Source: Agrobacterium cucumeris
Lineage (GTDB): Bacteria > Pseudomonadota > Alphaproteobacteria > Rhizobiales > Rhizobiaceae
Assembly (NCBI RefSeq): GCF_030036535.1
Contig: NZ_CP080387.1
Location: 310,001 to 374,000 of the forward strand
DNA length: 64,000 nt
Reading direction: 5' to 3'
A program made the position numbers and the translations under genes. The notes below the pieces were generated by a model. That model saw only the letters and a list, made by a program, of their open reading frames with translations, was not told the DNA's origin and did not search any database. Below are positions 1 through 7,732 of the stretch, one piece after another (the stretch's first letter is position 1; the number at the start of each line of letters is the position of its first letter).

Positions 1-243
1 GCAAAGCTGGCCGGTGAGGTGCAGGACTGGCAGATCAAACCCGCCGGTTCTGAAGGTTATCGCACGGCGGAAGTCACACTTGGCGGCGTGGACACGACCG
101 GCCTCGATTCCCGCAACATGGCGGCAAAATCGGTCGCCGGCCTCTATTTCATCGGCGAATGTGTTGATGTGACCGGTTGGCTCGGCGGTTATAATTTCCA
201 GTGGGCCTGGGCATCCGGGCAGGCGGCAGGCGAATTCGCGTGA
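1..243 (+). CDS. HI0933-family NAD(P)/FAD-dependent flavoprotein, C-terminal part
   Basis: The frame is open from the window edge to a TGA at 241, so only the last 80 residues are present. They contain the family's final segment: GLYFIGECVDVTGWLGGYN, then WAWASGQAAG. In the HI0933/YhiN (BaiN-like) flavoproteins this part closes the FAD site, with the acidic residue of GECVD near the ribityl chain and the GGYN loop after it. The cellular substrate of this family is not settled. No partner gene is visible: the next gene in the same direction is more than 350 bases away, beyond a repeat. Family call is secure; specific function is not. Confidence 0.85.
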   Translation, partial: AKLAGEVQDWQIKPAGSEGYRTAEVTLGGVDTTGLDSRNMAAKSVAGLYFIGECVDVTGWLGGYNFQWAWASGQAAGEFA

Positions 244-282
244 TCGTCTCTGGTCGTGGAAAAGTTCGGACCTCTCTCCTTC

Positions 283-393
283 GTCATGCCGGACTTGATC
301 CGGCATCCAGCCACGGCGCGTCTGCGCCGTGAAGAGTCTTTCGCGATCAAGGACTTGATCGCGCTGGACCCCGGAACTAGTCCGGGGTGACGG
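283..393. repeat. Intergenic palindromic repeat, family B (copy 1)
   Basis: A 111-base unit that begins GTCATGCCGGACTTGATCC and ends TCCGGGGTGACGG. The ends are imperfect inverted repeats, with a GGCGCG/CGCGCC-type inner stem around 315-332. A close copy lies at 46151-46263 and a more diverged one at 50211-50323. All three lie between genes, right after a stop codon or between divergent genes. It looks like a rhizobial interspersed palindromic element that folds in RNA; no coding capacity is seen. Confidence 0.8.
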
Positions 394-459
394 AGTGCGG
401 ATGTGACCTGTTCGCCAACTCAATTTCAGTTCGTAAAGTTGTGGCCCTTCCTCGCCCTT

Positions 460-474
460 TTAACATTCTGTTAA
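460..474. promoter_or_regulatory. CtrA-type site TTAA-N7-TTAA
   Basis: TTAA at 460-463 and at 471-474 are separated by exactly seven bases, the full consensus of the alphaproteobacterial cell-cycle regulator CtrA. A GAGTC at 483-487 matches the CcrM methylation target GANTC. The nearest downstream plus-strand start is the small membrane protein gene at 605. No binding data are available, so this is a sequence-only prediction. Confidence 0.45.
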
Positions 475-559
475 TGGGCACCGAGTCATCCTGAGTGAAT
501 GCCAGCAAAGCCGGGTTACTCAAGTGATCCCGCTATACATGATGTCCTGCTGGAGGCTC

Positions 560-907
560 TTAACAGGGCATGGGTCGGTTGAGTTTTTCGTCAGGAGCCC
601 GCGCATGAACAGATCCGCACATCGCCGCCCTCGCGCCATTGCCATCGCCCGCGCCGAAAGCGAGAGCCGGCAGCTGGCTCTTCGACTGACCGTCATCGCC
701 GCCGGCGCTATCGCGACCCTGATCGCCCTCTTTTACTGATCTGCGGCCCTTCGCCTTCATCAAGCCGATAAGCGCGCTGACAAGCCGCGATGGGCGCGAT
801 GCCTGCGCCATATCGGCATAAAATTTCTCTTCCTGCTGAATGGCCTCGCGCCGTGTGCGCGGCTGCTGGTTTTCGATGATGGCCCGGGCTGCAAAAATCG
901 CGTGCAT
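560..907 (-). CDS. Small hypothetical protein divergent from a LysR gene
   Basis: The ATG at 907 is preceded by a good GAGGAGAG ribosome site. The first 55-60 residues (MHAIFAARAIIENQQPRTRR, then EAIQQEEKFYADMAQASRPS and an LVSALIGLMKAKG helix) look like a genuine short helical protein. The rest of the frame is rich in Gly, Asp and Ala and overlaps the plus-strand gene at 605-739 in antisense, so the C-terminal half may be a run-on caused by a lost stop, or the plus-strand gene may be the wrong call. It shares the 85-base region 908-992 with the divergent LysR gene and may be its target. No known family recognised. Confidence 0.5.
   Translation of the reverse strand: MHAIFAARAIIENQQPRTRREAIQQEEKFYADMAQASRPSRLVSALIGLMKAKGRRSVKEGDQGRDSAGGDDGQSKSQLPALAFGAGDGNGARAAMCGSVHARAPDEKLNRPMPC
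605..739 (+). CDS. Small single-pass membrane protein (44 aa), unknown
   Basis: An ATG at 605 has an AGGAG seven bases upstream. The product has an Arg-rich N-terminus (MNRSAHRRPRAIAIAR) followed by one hydrophobic segment at about residues 26-43 that runs to the C-terminus, so it would be a tail- or single-anchored inner-membrane peptide with its basic end in the cytoplasm. The frame is open upstream to 524, but the stretch before 605 lacks a good ribosome site. It overlaps the 3' half of the minus-strand gene that starts at 907. I recognise no family. A CtrA-type site lies about 130 bases upstream. Confidence 0.5.
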   Translation: MNRSAHRRPRAIAIARAESESRQLALRLTVIAAGAIATLIALFY

Positions 908-992
908 GTCACTCTCCTCGTAATGCGGAGGGCCATGATGCGCGCCGTTTTTTGATTTATCTGCGCAAGAAAATGCGCTACGTTTTTCACCA

Positions 993-1865
993 ATGAAAAA
1001 CGTCACTTGGGATTCCTATCAGCTTTTCCTTGATGTGTCACGCAGCGGCGGTCTAACGGGCGCCGCTACGTTGACGGGTTTGAGCCCGGCAACCGTCGGG
1101 CGGCGCATGATCGAGCTGGAGGAGCGCATTGGCAAGGCCCTGTTCCAGCGCAGCCAGACGGGATACGCCCTGACGGCGGATGGTCGCGCATTGTTCGACC
1201 GGCTTCAGGCGATGGAGCATGCAGCGAAGGACATCGAAGGATGGCAGAAGGCGTCATCGGCCTCTTCCGTCGTGCGTATTGCCGTCGGCACCTGGAACGC
1301 CTGGCTGCTGACCGGGAACTTCTCCGCCATCTGTACGGATCGCGATGATTTCCGCATCGATCTCTTCATTGCGGAACAGAGGGCGTCCCTGGCCCATCGC
1401 GAAAACGACATCGGTATCCGCGCTTTCGAGCCGCAGGAAAAGAACCTTGCCGCCATCAAGACGGGGGAGGTGGCCTATGCGCCCTACAGATTGCGCAATG
1501 CTGCCGTATCGGTTGCCGACCGCTTATTGGCAGTGACGGACGAAAATGCCATTTCCGCCTATCTGCGCTGGCCGCACGAAAACCGTAGTGGTGATATCGT
1601 GGTAACGGTGAACCGGCCAACCGCGCTTCTTGATCTGGTGCTTTCAGGGGCAGGCGTCGCCGTACTCCCCTGTTTCGTCGGCGATGCAGATGCACGGCTC
1701 ACACGCGAGGGCGGCGAGATCGAACCTCTCCGCCATAATCAGTGGATCGTCATGAACAATGACGATCGCCACCGCCGCGATATACGGACGGTGGCGGACC
1801 GGATGACCCGTCTGATCAAGGGGCATTCCGATTTATATGCCGGGCTCAAGAGCCGTCCGGCGTAA
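993..1865 (+). CDS. LysR-family transcriptional regulator
   Basis: The 290-residue length is normal for LysR regulators. Residues 4-62 form the winged helix-turn-helix (WDSYQLFLDVSRSGGLTGAA, with SPATVGRRMIELEERIG as recognition helix and LTADGR at the wing). The rest is the effector-binding domain, although its first half is short and divergent compared with typical members. The ATG at 993 has no clear ribosome site, but the HTH begins only four residues later, which supports this start. It is divergent from the small gene at 560-907, the usual layout for a LysR regulator and its target. The effector cannot be deduced. Confidence 0.85.
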   Translation: MKNVTWDSYQLFLDVSRSGGLTGAATLTGLSPATVGRRMIELEERIGKALFQRSQTGYALTADGRALFDRLQAMEHAAKDIEGWQKASSASSVVRIAVGTWNAWLLTGNFSAICTDRDDFRIDLFIAEQRASLAHRENDIGIRAFEPQEKNLAAIKTGEVAYAPYRLRNAAVSVADRLLAVTDENAISAYLRWPHENRSGDIVVTVNRPTALLDLVLSGAGVAVLPCFVGDADARLTREGGEIEPLRHNQWIVMNNDDRHRRDIRTVADRMTRLIKGHSDLYAGLKSRPA

Positions 1866-1876
1866 AGGGGGCCGTT

Positions 1877-2131
1877 TCAGGCCGCAGCGCCCTGCGCGAC
1901 GATGACCGGGATCAGCAGATCGCCCCAGTTGCCGCCGCCGCCATGGTGGCGGGCCGAGCGGACCAGCTCGACGGAAACACCGGCCTCAACGGCTTTCATG
2001 ACGGCCTGGTTAAGGCGGTGCAGATCATTGGCCAGCATGCGGATGGCGGCCTGCTGATCCTGCGTCATGGCGGAGGACTGCTCCTCGGCGCGTTCCTTGA
2101 CGTGGGTCTTGATGGGGTTATGGGCATTCAT
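1877..2131 (-). CDS. Small hypothetical soluble protein downstream of aceA
   Basis: This 84-residue protein starts at an ATG (2131) with AGGAGA just upstream; the longer frame to 2179 has no such site. It opens MNAHNPIKTHVKERAEEQSS and is mostly amphipathic helix (QDQQAAIRMLANDLHRLNQA), followed by a VSVELVRSARHH segment and a Gly-rich end. It has no signal peptide or membrane segment. It lies 84 bases downstream of aceA in the same direction with a hairpin between them, so it could be read from the aceA transcript. I do not recognise the family; it looks like a rhizobial short conserved protein. Confidence 0.6.
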   Translation of the reverse strand: MNAHNPIKTHVKERAEEQSSAMTQDQQAAIRMLANDLHRLNQAVMKAVEAGVSVELVRSARHHGGGGNWGDLLIPVIVAQGAAA

Positions 2132-2179
2132 GGCATTTCTCCTCTCTTTATTGGTCGGGGTTCTTGATCCGGTTTGCAA

Positions 2180-2203
2180 GCCCTTCCCGAAATCGGAAAG
2201 GGC
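2180..2203 (-). terminator. Hairpin between aceA and the downstream small gene
   Basis: A near-perfect 10-bp stem (GCCCTTTCCG/CGGGAAGGGC on the minus strand, one G-U pair) with a four-base loop sits 13 bases after the aceA stop. Only a weak T run follows on the minus strand, so it may be a partial terminator or a 3' stabilising stem rather than a full stop. Confidence 0.45.
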
Positions 2204-2215
2204 CGTTTTGCCTGT

Positions 2216-3505
2216 TTATTCGGCCGCCGGGCGGAACTGGTCGTGCTCGGTGGATTCCTTCATGGCGGTGGTCGAAGACGTGCCGCCGGAAATCGCCAGT
2301 GACACGGCGTCGAAATAGCCGGTGCCAACTTCGCGCTGGTGCTTGGTGGCGGTGTAACCGTTAACCTCGGCAGCGAATTCCGCTTCCTGAAGCTCGGAAT
2401 AGGCCGCCATCTGCCGGTCCTTGTAACCGCGCGCCAGTTCGAACATGCCGAAATTCAGCTGGTGGAAACCGGCGAGCGTAATGAACTGGAACTTGTAGCC
2501 CATCGCTCCCAGTTCCCGCTGGAACTTGGCAATCGTCGCGTCGTCGAGGTTCTTTTTCCAGTTGAACGACGGCGAGCAATTGTAAGCGAGCTTCTTGCCG
2601 GGATGTGCCTTGTGCACGCCTTCCGCAAACCTGCGCGCCTGTTCGAGATCCGGCTTGGATGTCTCGCACCAGATCAGGTCGCAATAGGGCGCATAGGCCA
2701 CCGCGCGGGCGATGCAGGGTTCAAGACCGTTCTTGACCTGATAGAAGCCCTCAACAGTGCGGCCGGCATCGTAATCCACGAAGGGCTGGTCGCGCTCGTC
2801 GATATCGGAGGTCAGAAGCTTGGCGGCCTCCGCATCCGTGCGGGCGATGACCAGCGTCGGTACGCCCATGACGTCAGCCGCAAGTCGCGCCGCCGTCAGG
2901 TTGCGAATATGCGCCGCCGTCGGGATCAGAACCTTGCCACCGAGATGGCCGCATTTCTTTTCCGATGCCAGCTGGTCTTCATAATGAACGCCCGCCGCAC
3001 CCGCTTCGATAAAGGCCTTCATGATCTCGAAGGCGTTGAGCGGGCCACCGAAACCGGCCTCCGCATCGGCAACGATCGGCGCAAACCATGTGTCGACCGA
3101 AAGGCCCTTGCCTTCCGCCGTCTCGATCTGGTCGGCGCGCTGCAAAGTGCGGTTGATGCGCTTGGCAAGCTCCGGCGCCGCATTGGCGGGATAAAGCGAC
3201 TGGTCCGGATACATGGCCGACGCCGTGTTGGCGTCGGCCGCAACCTGCCAGCCGGACAGATAGATCGCCTTCAGCCCGGCACGAACCATCTGCATGGCCT
3301 GATTGCCCGAGAGCGCACCAAGCGCATTGACGAAATTCTCCTCGTTGATCAGCTTCCACAGCCGGTTCGCGCCCATTTCGGCCAGCGAATGGCGGATTTC
3401 GACGGAGCCGCGCAGCCGCTCTACGTCGGCGGCGGTGTAGGTGCGCTCAATGCCGTCAAAACGCCCCTGCGGTGCACCCGGAACAAGCTTGTAAAAATCC
3501 GTCAT
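2216..3505 (-). CDS. aceA: Isocitrate lyase
   Basis: Cleaves isocitrate to succinate and glyoxylate, the first step of the glyoxylate shunt, needed for growth on acetate and fatty acids. The 429-residue length is standard. The catalytic KKCGHLGGK loop is present ([15 protein letters not shown]), as are the IARTDAEAA metal-binding stretch, the ETSKPD segment and the [14 protein letters not shown] active-site motif. The ATG at 3505 follows GGGAGAGAGAAGT and gives [11 protein letters not shown]; the frame five codons longer lacks this spacing. It is transcribed away from a RamB/ScfR-type regulator, and the shared intergenic region holds TGTAAA repeats. Malate synthase is not in the window. Confidence 0.97.
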   Translation of the reverse strand: MTDFYKLVPGAPQGRFDGIERTYTAADVERLRGSVEIRHSLAEMGANRLWKLINEENFVNALGALSGNQAMQMVRAGLKAIYLSGWQVAADANTASAMYPDQSLYPANAAPELAKRINRTLQRADQIETAEGKGLSVDTWFAPIVADAEAGFGGPLNAFEIMKAFIEAGAAGVHYEDQLASEKKCGHLGGKVLIPTAAHIRNLTAARLAADVMGVPTLVIARTDAEAAKLLTSDIDERDQPFVDYDAGRTVEGFYQVKNGLEPCIARAVAYAPYCDLIWCETSKPDLEQARRFAEGVHKAHPGKKLAYNCSPSFNWKKNLDDATIAKFQRELGAMGYKFQFITLAGFHQLNFGMFELARGYKDRQMAAYSELQEAEFAAEVNGYTATKHQREVGTGYFDAVSLAISGGTSSTTAMKESTEHDQFRPAAE

Positions 3506-3584
3506 ACTTCTCTCTCCCATGACAAATGCAGTTTCGGAAACGGCTTTCTTTCGATTTCATGAAGCGCCGTTCGATGTGACTACA

Positions 3585-3697
3585 TTTACATTTTTCGAGA
3601 TTTGAGCGCCAGAACAAACATAAAAACAGTGACTTGAAAGAGGTTATCCTGTAGGATGCATGACAGGGAAGAGCTGTAAAATTGTAAATTTTGTAAA
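3585..3697. promoter_or_regulatory. TGTAAA repeat cluster between aceA and its likely regulator
   Basis: Three TGTAAA copies stand in a row at 3675, 3683 and 3692 (spacing 8 and 9 bases), with an inverted copy (TTTACA) at 3585-3590 nearer aceA. The stretch is AT-rich against a GC-rich genome. A short-repeat operator of this sort would fit the divergent XRE/DUF2083 regulator; RamB of actinobacteria binds an AT-rich TTTGCAAA-type motif at its own and the isocitrate lyase promoters. Assignment is inference from position and repetition. Confidence 0.5.
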
Positions 3698-3761
3698 AGA
3701 CTTTAAGTCGACGATTTTGTAACAGGCTTGTATGAGTTGACGGGGATGGAGGGGCGACACT

Positions 3762-5177
3762 GTGTCGGAAAACAAGATTTTTGCTGGCCCGCGCGTGCGC
3801 CGCATTCGTAACGGTCTCGCACTGACGCAGACGGCCATGGCCGAGGCGCTGGCGATCTCACCCTCCTATCTCAATCTCATCGAGCGCAACCAGCGGCCGC
3901 TGACCGTGCAGTTGCTGCTGAAGCTCGCCTCGGTCTACAAGGTCGATCTGGATGACCTGCAAGGCGAAAGCGCCGGTTCCGCCGGGCAGCTGCGCGAGGT
4001 CTTTGCCGATCCGCTGCTTGCGGGCGAGGTGCCGTCGCCGCAGGAACTGATCGAAGTCGCCGATGCTGCGCCCAATGCGGCAAGCGGTGTCCTCAAGCTC
4101 TACCGGGCCTATCGGGAGCAGGCGCAACGCCTTTCCGACCTCTCCGATCTCCTGGCGCGCGAGGGGCATGAGACGGCGCTTTCCTCCACCCGCCTGCCGA
4201 TCGATGAAGTACGGCACGTCTTTGAAAACCGGCCGGCCTATTTCCACACCATCGATGCGTCGGCGGAAGAACTCCACAAACAATTGTCATCAGGCGATGA
4301 TCTCGCCTCCGGTCTGCGCGCATGGCTCCAGAAAAACCATGGCATCGTCGTCAGAACCCTGCCGGTCCATGCCATGCCCAATCTGCGGCGGCGTTATGAT
4401 CGCCATTCCATGCGGCTGTTTTTATCCGAGCGCCTGTCGCAGCCGGATCAGCTGAGGGAAATGGCTATGGAGACCTGTCTTCTGGCGCTTCGCGAAGAGA
4501 TCGGTGCGGAACTGGAGGCGCTTGGCCTGAAGGGCGAGGAAGCGCGGCGCATCGCCCGTTTTGAACTGGCGCGATACGCTGCCCATGCGCTGATGATGCC
4601 CTATGGTGCATTCCTTGCCGCCGCCCAGCGCGCAAAATATGACCTTGAGGTTTTGCGATCGCGATTCAATGTGTCGTTTGAACAGGCTGCCAACCGCCTC
4701 GTCAGCCTGCAACGACCGACGGCTGCGGCAATCCCGTTTTTCCTGATGGAGATAGACAATGCCGGCAACCGGTTCCGCCTCGCAGGCGCCGGCGGTTTTC
4801 CAAGGGCGCGTTTCGGTGGGCTCTGTCCACGGCTCAATATCCATGCGGCTTTCGCCCAGCCGGGGCAGGTGCTGGTGGAAGCGGTGGAAATGCCTGATGG
4901 TGACGCCTTTCTCACTGTTTCGCGCACACTCGAAGGCCCGCAGGCGGGTTTTGGCGAAAGGGTAAGGCGCACGGCCGTGCTGGTCGGCTGCGATCTCGCT
5001 CAGGCGGGAGAGACGGTCTATGGTCCCGCCGCCTCGGGTGCTGCACCTGTCACCGTCGGTCCCTCCTGCCGGCTGTGCGAAAGGCAGGGCTGTCTGTCGC
5101 GGGCCGAAGCACCGCTGACGCGGCCCCTGGGGCTGGATGAAATGGTCACCGGTCTCAGTGTTTTCGACTTCCAGTAG
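3762..5177 (+). CDS. RamB/ScfR-type XRE regulator (short-chain fatty acyl regulator family)
   Basis: A 471-residue regulator starting at a GTG with GGAGGGG six to eight bases upstream. Residues 8-62 are an XRE helix-turn-helix (VRRIRNGLALTQTAMAEALA, SPSYLNLIERNQRPLT). The middle resembles the IrrE/ImmA domain (about 180-300) but the zinc-protease HExxH is absent, replaced by ARYAAHALMMP, so it is not a peptidase. The C-terminus is the DUF2083 domain with PSCRLCERQGCLSR, a conserved cysteine cluster. This is the layout of RamB and MldR, which sense acyl-CoA status and control glyoxylate or propionate genes. Its divergence from aceA supports a role in controlling isocitrate lyase. Confidence 0.88.
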   Translation: MSENKIFAGPRVRRIRNGLALTQTAMAEALAISPSYLNLIERNQRPLTVQLLLKLASVYKVDLDDLQGESAGSAGQLREVFADPLLAGEVPSPQELIEVADAAPNAASGVLKLYRAYREQAQRLSDLSDLLAREGHETALSSTRLPIDEVRHVFENRPAYFHTIDASAEELHKQLSSGDDLASGLRAWLQKNHGIVVRTLPVHAMPNLRRRYDRHSMRLFLSERLSQPDQLREMAMETCLLALREEIGAELEALGLKGEEARRIARFELARYAAHALMMPYGAFLAAAQRAKYDLEVLRSRFNVSFEQAANRLVSLQRPTAAAIPFFLMEIDNAGNRFRLAGAGGFPRARFGGLCPRLNIHAAFAQPGQVLVEAVEMPDGDAFLTVSRTLEGPQAGFGERVRRTAVLVGCDLAQAGETVYGPAASGAAPVTVGPSCRLCERQGCLSRAEAPLTRPLGLDEMVTGLSVFDFQ

Positions 5178-5329
5178 GTGTTTCCATTCGCTTTTTTGTG
5201 ACCGGAAAACATTCGGTTGAAAATGCTGTGCTGCACATTTCCCGCTTGCTCCCTTTTGTTTTCCTTTCTAGTCTCTCCAAAAAAAGGGGATCACGCTCCC
5301 ACCGTGAGGATGCGTTAACAGGAGACATC

Positions 5330-6427
5330 ATGAAAAACCGTTCTCTCCGCCTGACCTTGGCTCTCACCACCGCGCTCGTTGCAGCAGGCTCGGCAATGGC
5401 CCAGGAGAAGGTCGTCCACGTCTATAACTGGTCGGATTATATCGACGAATCAGTGCTTGCCGATTTCACCAAGGAAACCGGCATCAAGGTTGTCTATGAC
5501 GTGTTCGACAGCAACGAGCTTGTGGAAACCAAGCTTCTGGCCGGCAGCTCCGGTTATGACGTCGTGGTGCCAACCGGCCCCTTCCTCGCCCGTCAGATCA
5601 ATGCCGGCGTGTTCCAGAAGCTCGACAAGTCCAAGTTGCCGAATCTGAAGAACATGTGGCCTGAGGTCTCCGAGCGCCTGGCGAAATACGACCCCGGCAA
5701 CGAATATGCCGTGAACTACATGTGGGGCACCACCGGCATCGGTTATAACGTCGCCAAGGTGAAGGCTGCTCTCGGCGATGTGCCTGTTGATAGCTGGGAT
5801 GTTCTCTTCAAGCCGGAAAATGCCGAAAAGCTGAAATCCTGCGGCATCAACATTCTCGATGCGTCGGATGAAACCTTCGCCATTGCCATGAACTATCTCG
5901 GCAAGAACCCGGACAGCAAGGAAACGGCCGATCTGGAAGCGGGCGGTGAGGTCTACTCGAAGATCCGCCCCTATGTGAAGACGTTTAATTCCTCCGCCTA
6001 TATCGATGAACTCGCGAATGGCGACAGCTGCATCACCATCGGCTGGTCGGGCGATATCCTGCAGGCGAAAAGCCGTGCGGAAGAAGCCAAGAACGGCGTT
6101 GAGGTGAATTACGTCATCCCGAAGGAAGGCACCTATATGTGGTTCGACAACCTCGCCATCCCGGCGGATGCCAAGAATGTCGAGGAAGCGCATGCCTTCA
6201 TCAACTATCTGATGCGGCCGGAAGTCATCGCCAAGGCGTCGAACTACGTTCAATACGCCAATGGCAATCTCGCCTCACAGGCGCTGATGGATGAGTCGGT
6301 TTCGAAAAATCCTGCGGTCTATCCTGATGCCGAGACGATGAAGAAGCTCTTCACCATCTCGCCTTACGGACCGAAGGAGCAGCGCGTGCTGAACCGCGTC
6401 TGGACGCAGATAAAGACCGGCAGCTGA
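5330..6427 (+). CDS. potF: Putrescine-binding periplasmic protein (ABC transporter)
   Basis: First gene of a four-gene polyamine uptake operon. The 365-residue product starts at an ATG with AGGAGAC upstream. It has a signal peptide (MKNRSLRLTLALTTALVAAG, cleaved after AMA) and then VVHVYNWSDYIDESVLADF, the classic start of PotD/PotF proteins. Further PotF-like stretches are KLLAGSSGYDVVVPTG, GTTGIGYN and SCITIGWSGDILQA. The ligand is inferred as putrescine because the operon order potF-G-H-I is kept; spermidine or other polyamines are possible. A strong stem-loop separates it from potG and probably leaves potF mRNA more abundant than the rest. Confidence 0.93.
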   Translation: MKNRSLRLTLALTTALVAAGSAMAQEKVVHVYNWSDYIDESVLADFTKETGIKVVYDVFDSNELVETKLLAGSSGYDVVVPTGPFLARQINAGVFQKLDKSKLPNLKNMWPEVSERLAKYDPGNEYAVNYMWGTTGIGYNVAKVKAALGDVPVDSWDVLFKPENAEKLKSCGINILDASDETFAIAMNYLGKNPDSKETADLEAGGEVYSKIRPYVKTFNSSAYIDELANGDSCITIGWSGDILQAKSRAEEAKNGVEVNYVIPKEGTYMWFDNLAIPADAKNVEEAHAFINYLMRPEVIAKASNYVQYANGNLASQALMDESVSKNPAVYPDAETMKKLFTISPYGPKEQRVLNRVWTQIKTGS

Positions 6428-6482
6428 CATTTCCGTCCGCTGGTTGAGGAACGGCCGGCGGGCCTGTTTCTCTGATAGCTTT

Positions 6483-6508
6483 GCCGGCAGGTCACCTTAC
6501 CTGCCGGC
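6483..6508 (+). other. REP-like stem-loop between potF and potG
   Basis: A perfect 10-bp inverted repeat (GCCGGCAGGT / ACCTGCCGGC) with a six-base loop. No T tract follows, so it is not a classical terminator. Its place directly after the binding-protein gene is typical of stems that protect upstream mRNA and lower expression of the membrane components. Confidence 0.65.
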
Positions 6509-6563
6509 GCTGCCCGCCCCGAAGCATCGATCGAAAGACCAACGGGATTTGAGGGTAGGGTGA

Positions 6564-7721
6564 ATGGCGAAAACTCTGGGGCCGGTCAAACGCAAATTCA
6601 GCCCGTGGGACAACCCCGATGCGGTTCCCTTCATCCGTTTTGAAAATGTCACCAAGCGTTTCGGCGATTTTGTCGCCGTCAATAACCTGACGCTCGATAT
6701 TTACGAGCGCGAGTTCTTCTCGCTGCTTGGTCCCTCTGGCTGCGGCAAGACCACGCTGATGCGCATGCTGGCCGGTTTCGAGGAGCCGACCGAGGGCCGC
6801 ATCCTGTTGCAGGGCAAGGATATTTCCGGCGTCCCGCCCTATAAGCGTCCCACCAACATGATGTTCCAGTCCTATGCGCTTTTCCCGCATATGTCGGTGG
6901 AAAAGAACATCGCCTTCGGTCTCGAACAGGACGGCTTGCCGAAAGCGGAAATCGCTTCCCGCGTCGAGGAAATGCTGCGGCTCGTCAAACTCACGGAATT
7001 TGCCAAACGCAAGCCGAGCCAGCTTTCCGGCGGCCAGCGGCAGCGCGTGGCGCTCGCCCGTTCACTCGCCAAGCGGCCGAAGGTGCTGTTGCTCGACGAA
7101 CCGCTCGGCGCGCTCGACAAGAAGCTGCGCGAGGAAACCCAATTCGAGCTGATGGACATCCAGACCAATCTCGGCCTCACCTTCCTGATCGTTACCCACG
7201 ATCAGGAAGAGGCGATGACGGTGTCGGACCGCATCGCCGTCATGGACAAAGGCATCGTCGTGCAGGTGGCGACACCTGCCGAGATTTACGAGGCGCCGAA
7301 CAGCCGTTACGTGGCTGACTTCATCGGCGACATCAATATTTTCGACGCCAATGTCGTTGCCAATGCCTCCGATATCGGCAAACCGGGTCTGGTGACGCTC
7401 GATTGCGACGGGCTGAAAGTGGCGGTGGAGCAGGAATGCGCTGCGGCGACGGGCAGTCAGGTGGCTTATGCCATCCGCCCGGAAAAGGTCCGCATCTCGC
7501 TGGATGAGCCGGCCGATAGCTCCGTCAACTCCGCCTATGGCGAGGTCTGGGATATTGGTTATCTCGGTGACTTCTCGGTCTTCATCGTCAAGCTCGCCGA
7601 TGGCCGTGTCCTCCGTGCGGCGCAGGCGAATGTGTCCCGTCTCGTTGATCGCCCGATCACCTTCGGCGACATGGTGTGGTTGAACTGGAAATCGGATTCA
7701 GGTCTTGTCCTGACGCGCTGA
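6564..7721 (+). CDS. potG: Putrescine ABC transporter ATPase
   Basis: A 385-residue ATP-binding subunit of the polyamine importer. Walker A GPSGCGKTT (about residues 57-65), Q-loop FQSYALFPH, signature LSGGQRQR, Walker B VLLLDEP with the D-loop, and the H-switch histidine in LIVTHDQEEA are all intact. The C-terminal 130 residues form the TOBE regulatory domain, which contains AYAIRPEKVRISLD. The ATG is preceded by GAGGGTAGGGTGA. Like other PotG proteins it has about 25 extra residues before the ATPase domain (FSPWDNPDAVPFIRFENV). It works on the cytoplasmic face with PotH and PotI. Confidence 0.95.
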   Translation: MAKTLGPVKRKFSPWDNPDAVPFIRFENVTKRFGDFVAVNNLTLDIYEREFFSLLGPSGCGKTTLMRMLAGFEEPTEGRILLQGKDISGVPPYKRPTNMMFQSYALFPHMSVEKNIAFGLEQDGLPKAEIASRVEEMLRLVKLTEFAKRKPSQLSGGQRQRVALARSLAKRPKVLLLDEPLGALDKKLREETQFELMDIQTNLGLTFLIVTHDQEEAMTVSDRIAVMDKGIVVQVATPAEIYEAPNSRYVADFIGDINIFDANVVANASDIGKPGLVTLDCDGLKVAVEQECAAATGSQVAYAIRPEKVRISLDEPADSSVNSAYGEVWDIGYLGDFSVFIVKLADGRVLRAAQANVSRLVDRPITFGDMVWLNWKSDSGLVLTR

Positions 7722-7732
7722 GGGAGGCTTTC

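Noticed and set aside
2339..3562. 407-residue open frame on the plus strand opposite aceA
   Set aside because: Antisense frame in a GC-rich gene; composition rich in Arg and no recognisable domain, while the minus strand is a clear isocitrate lyase.
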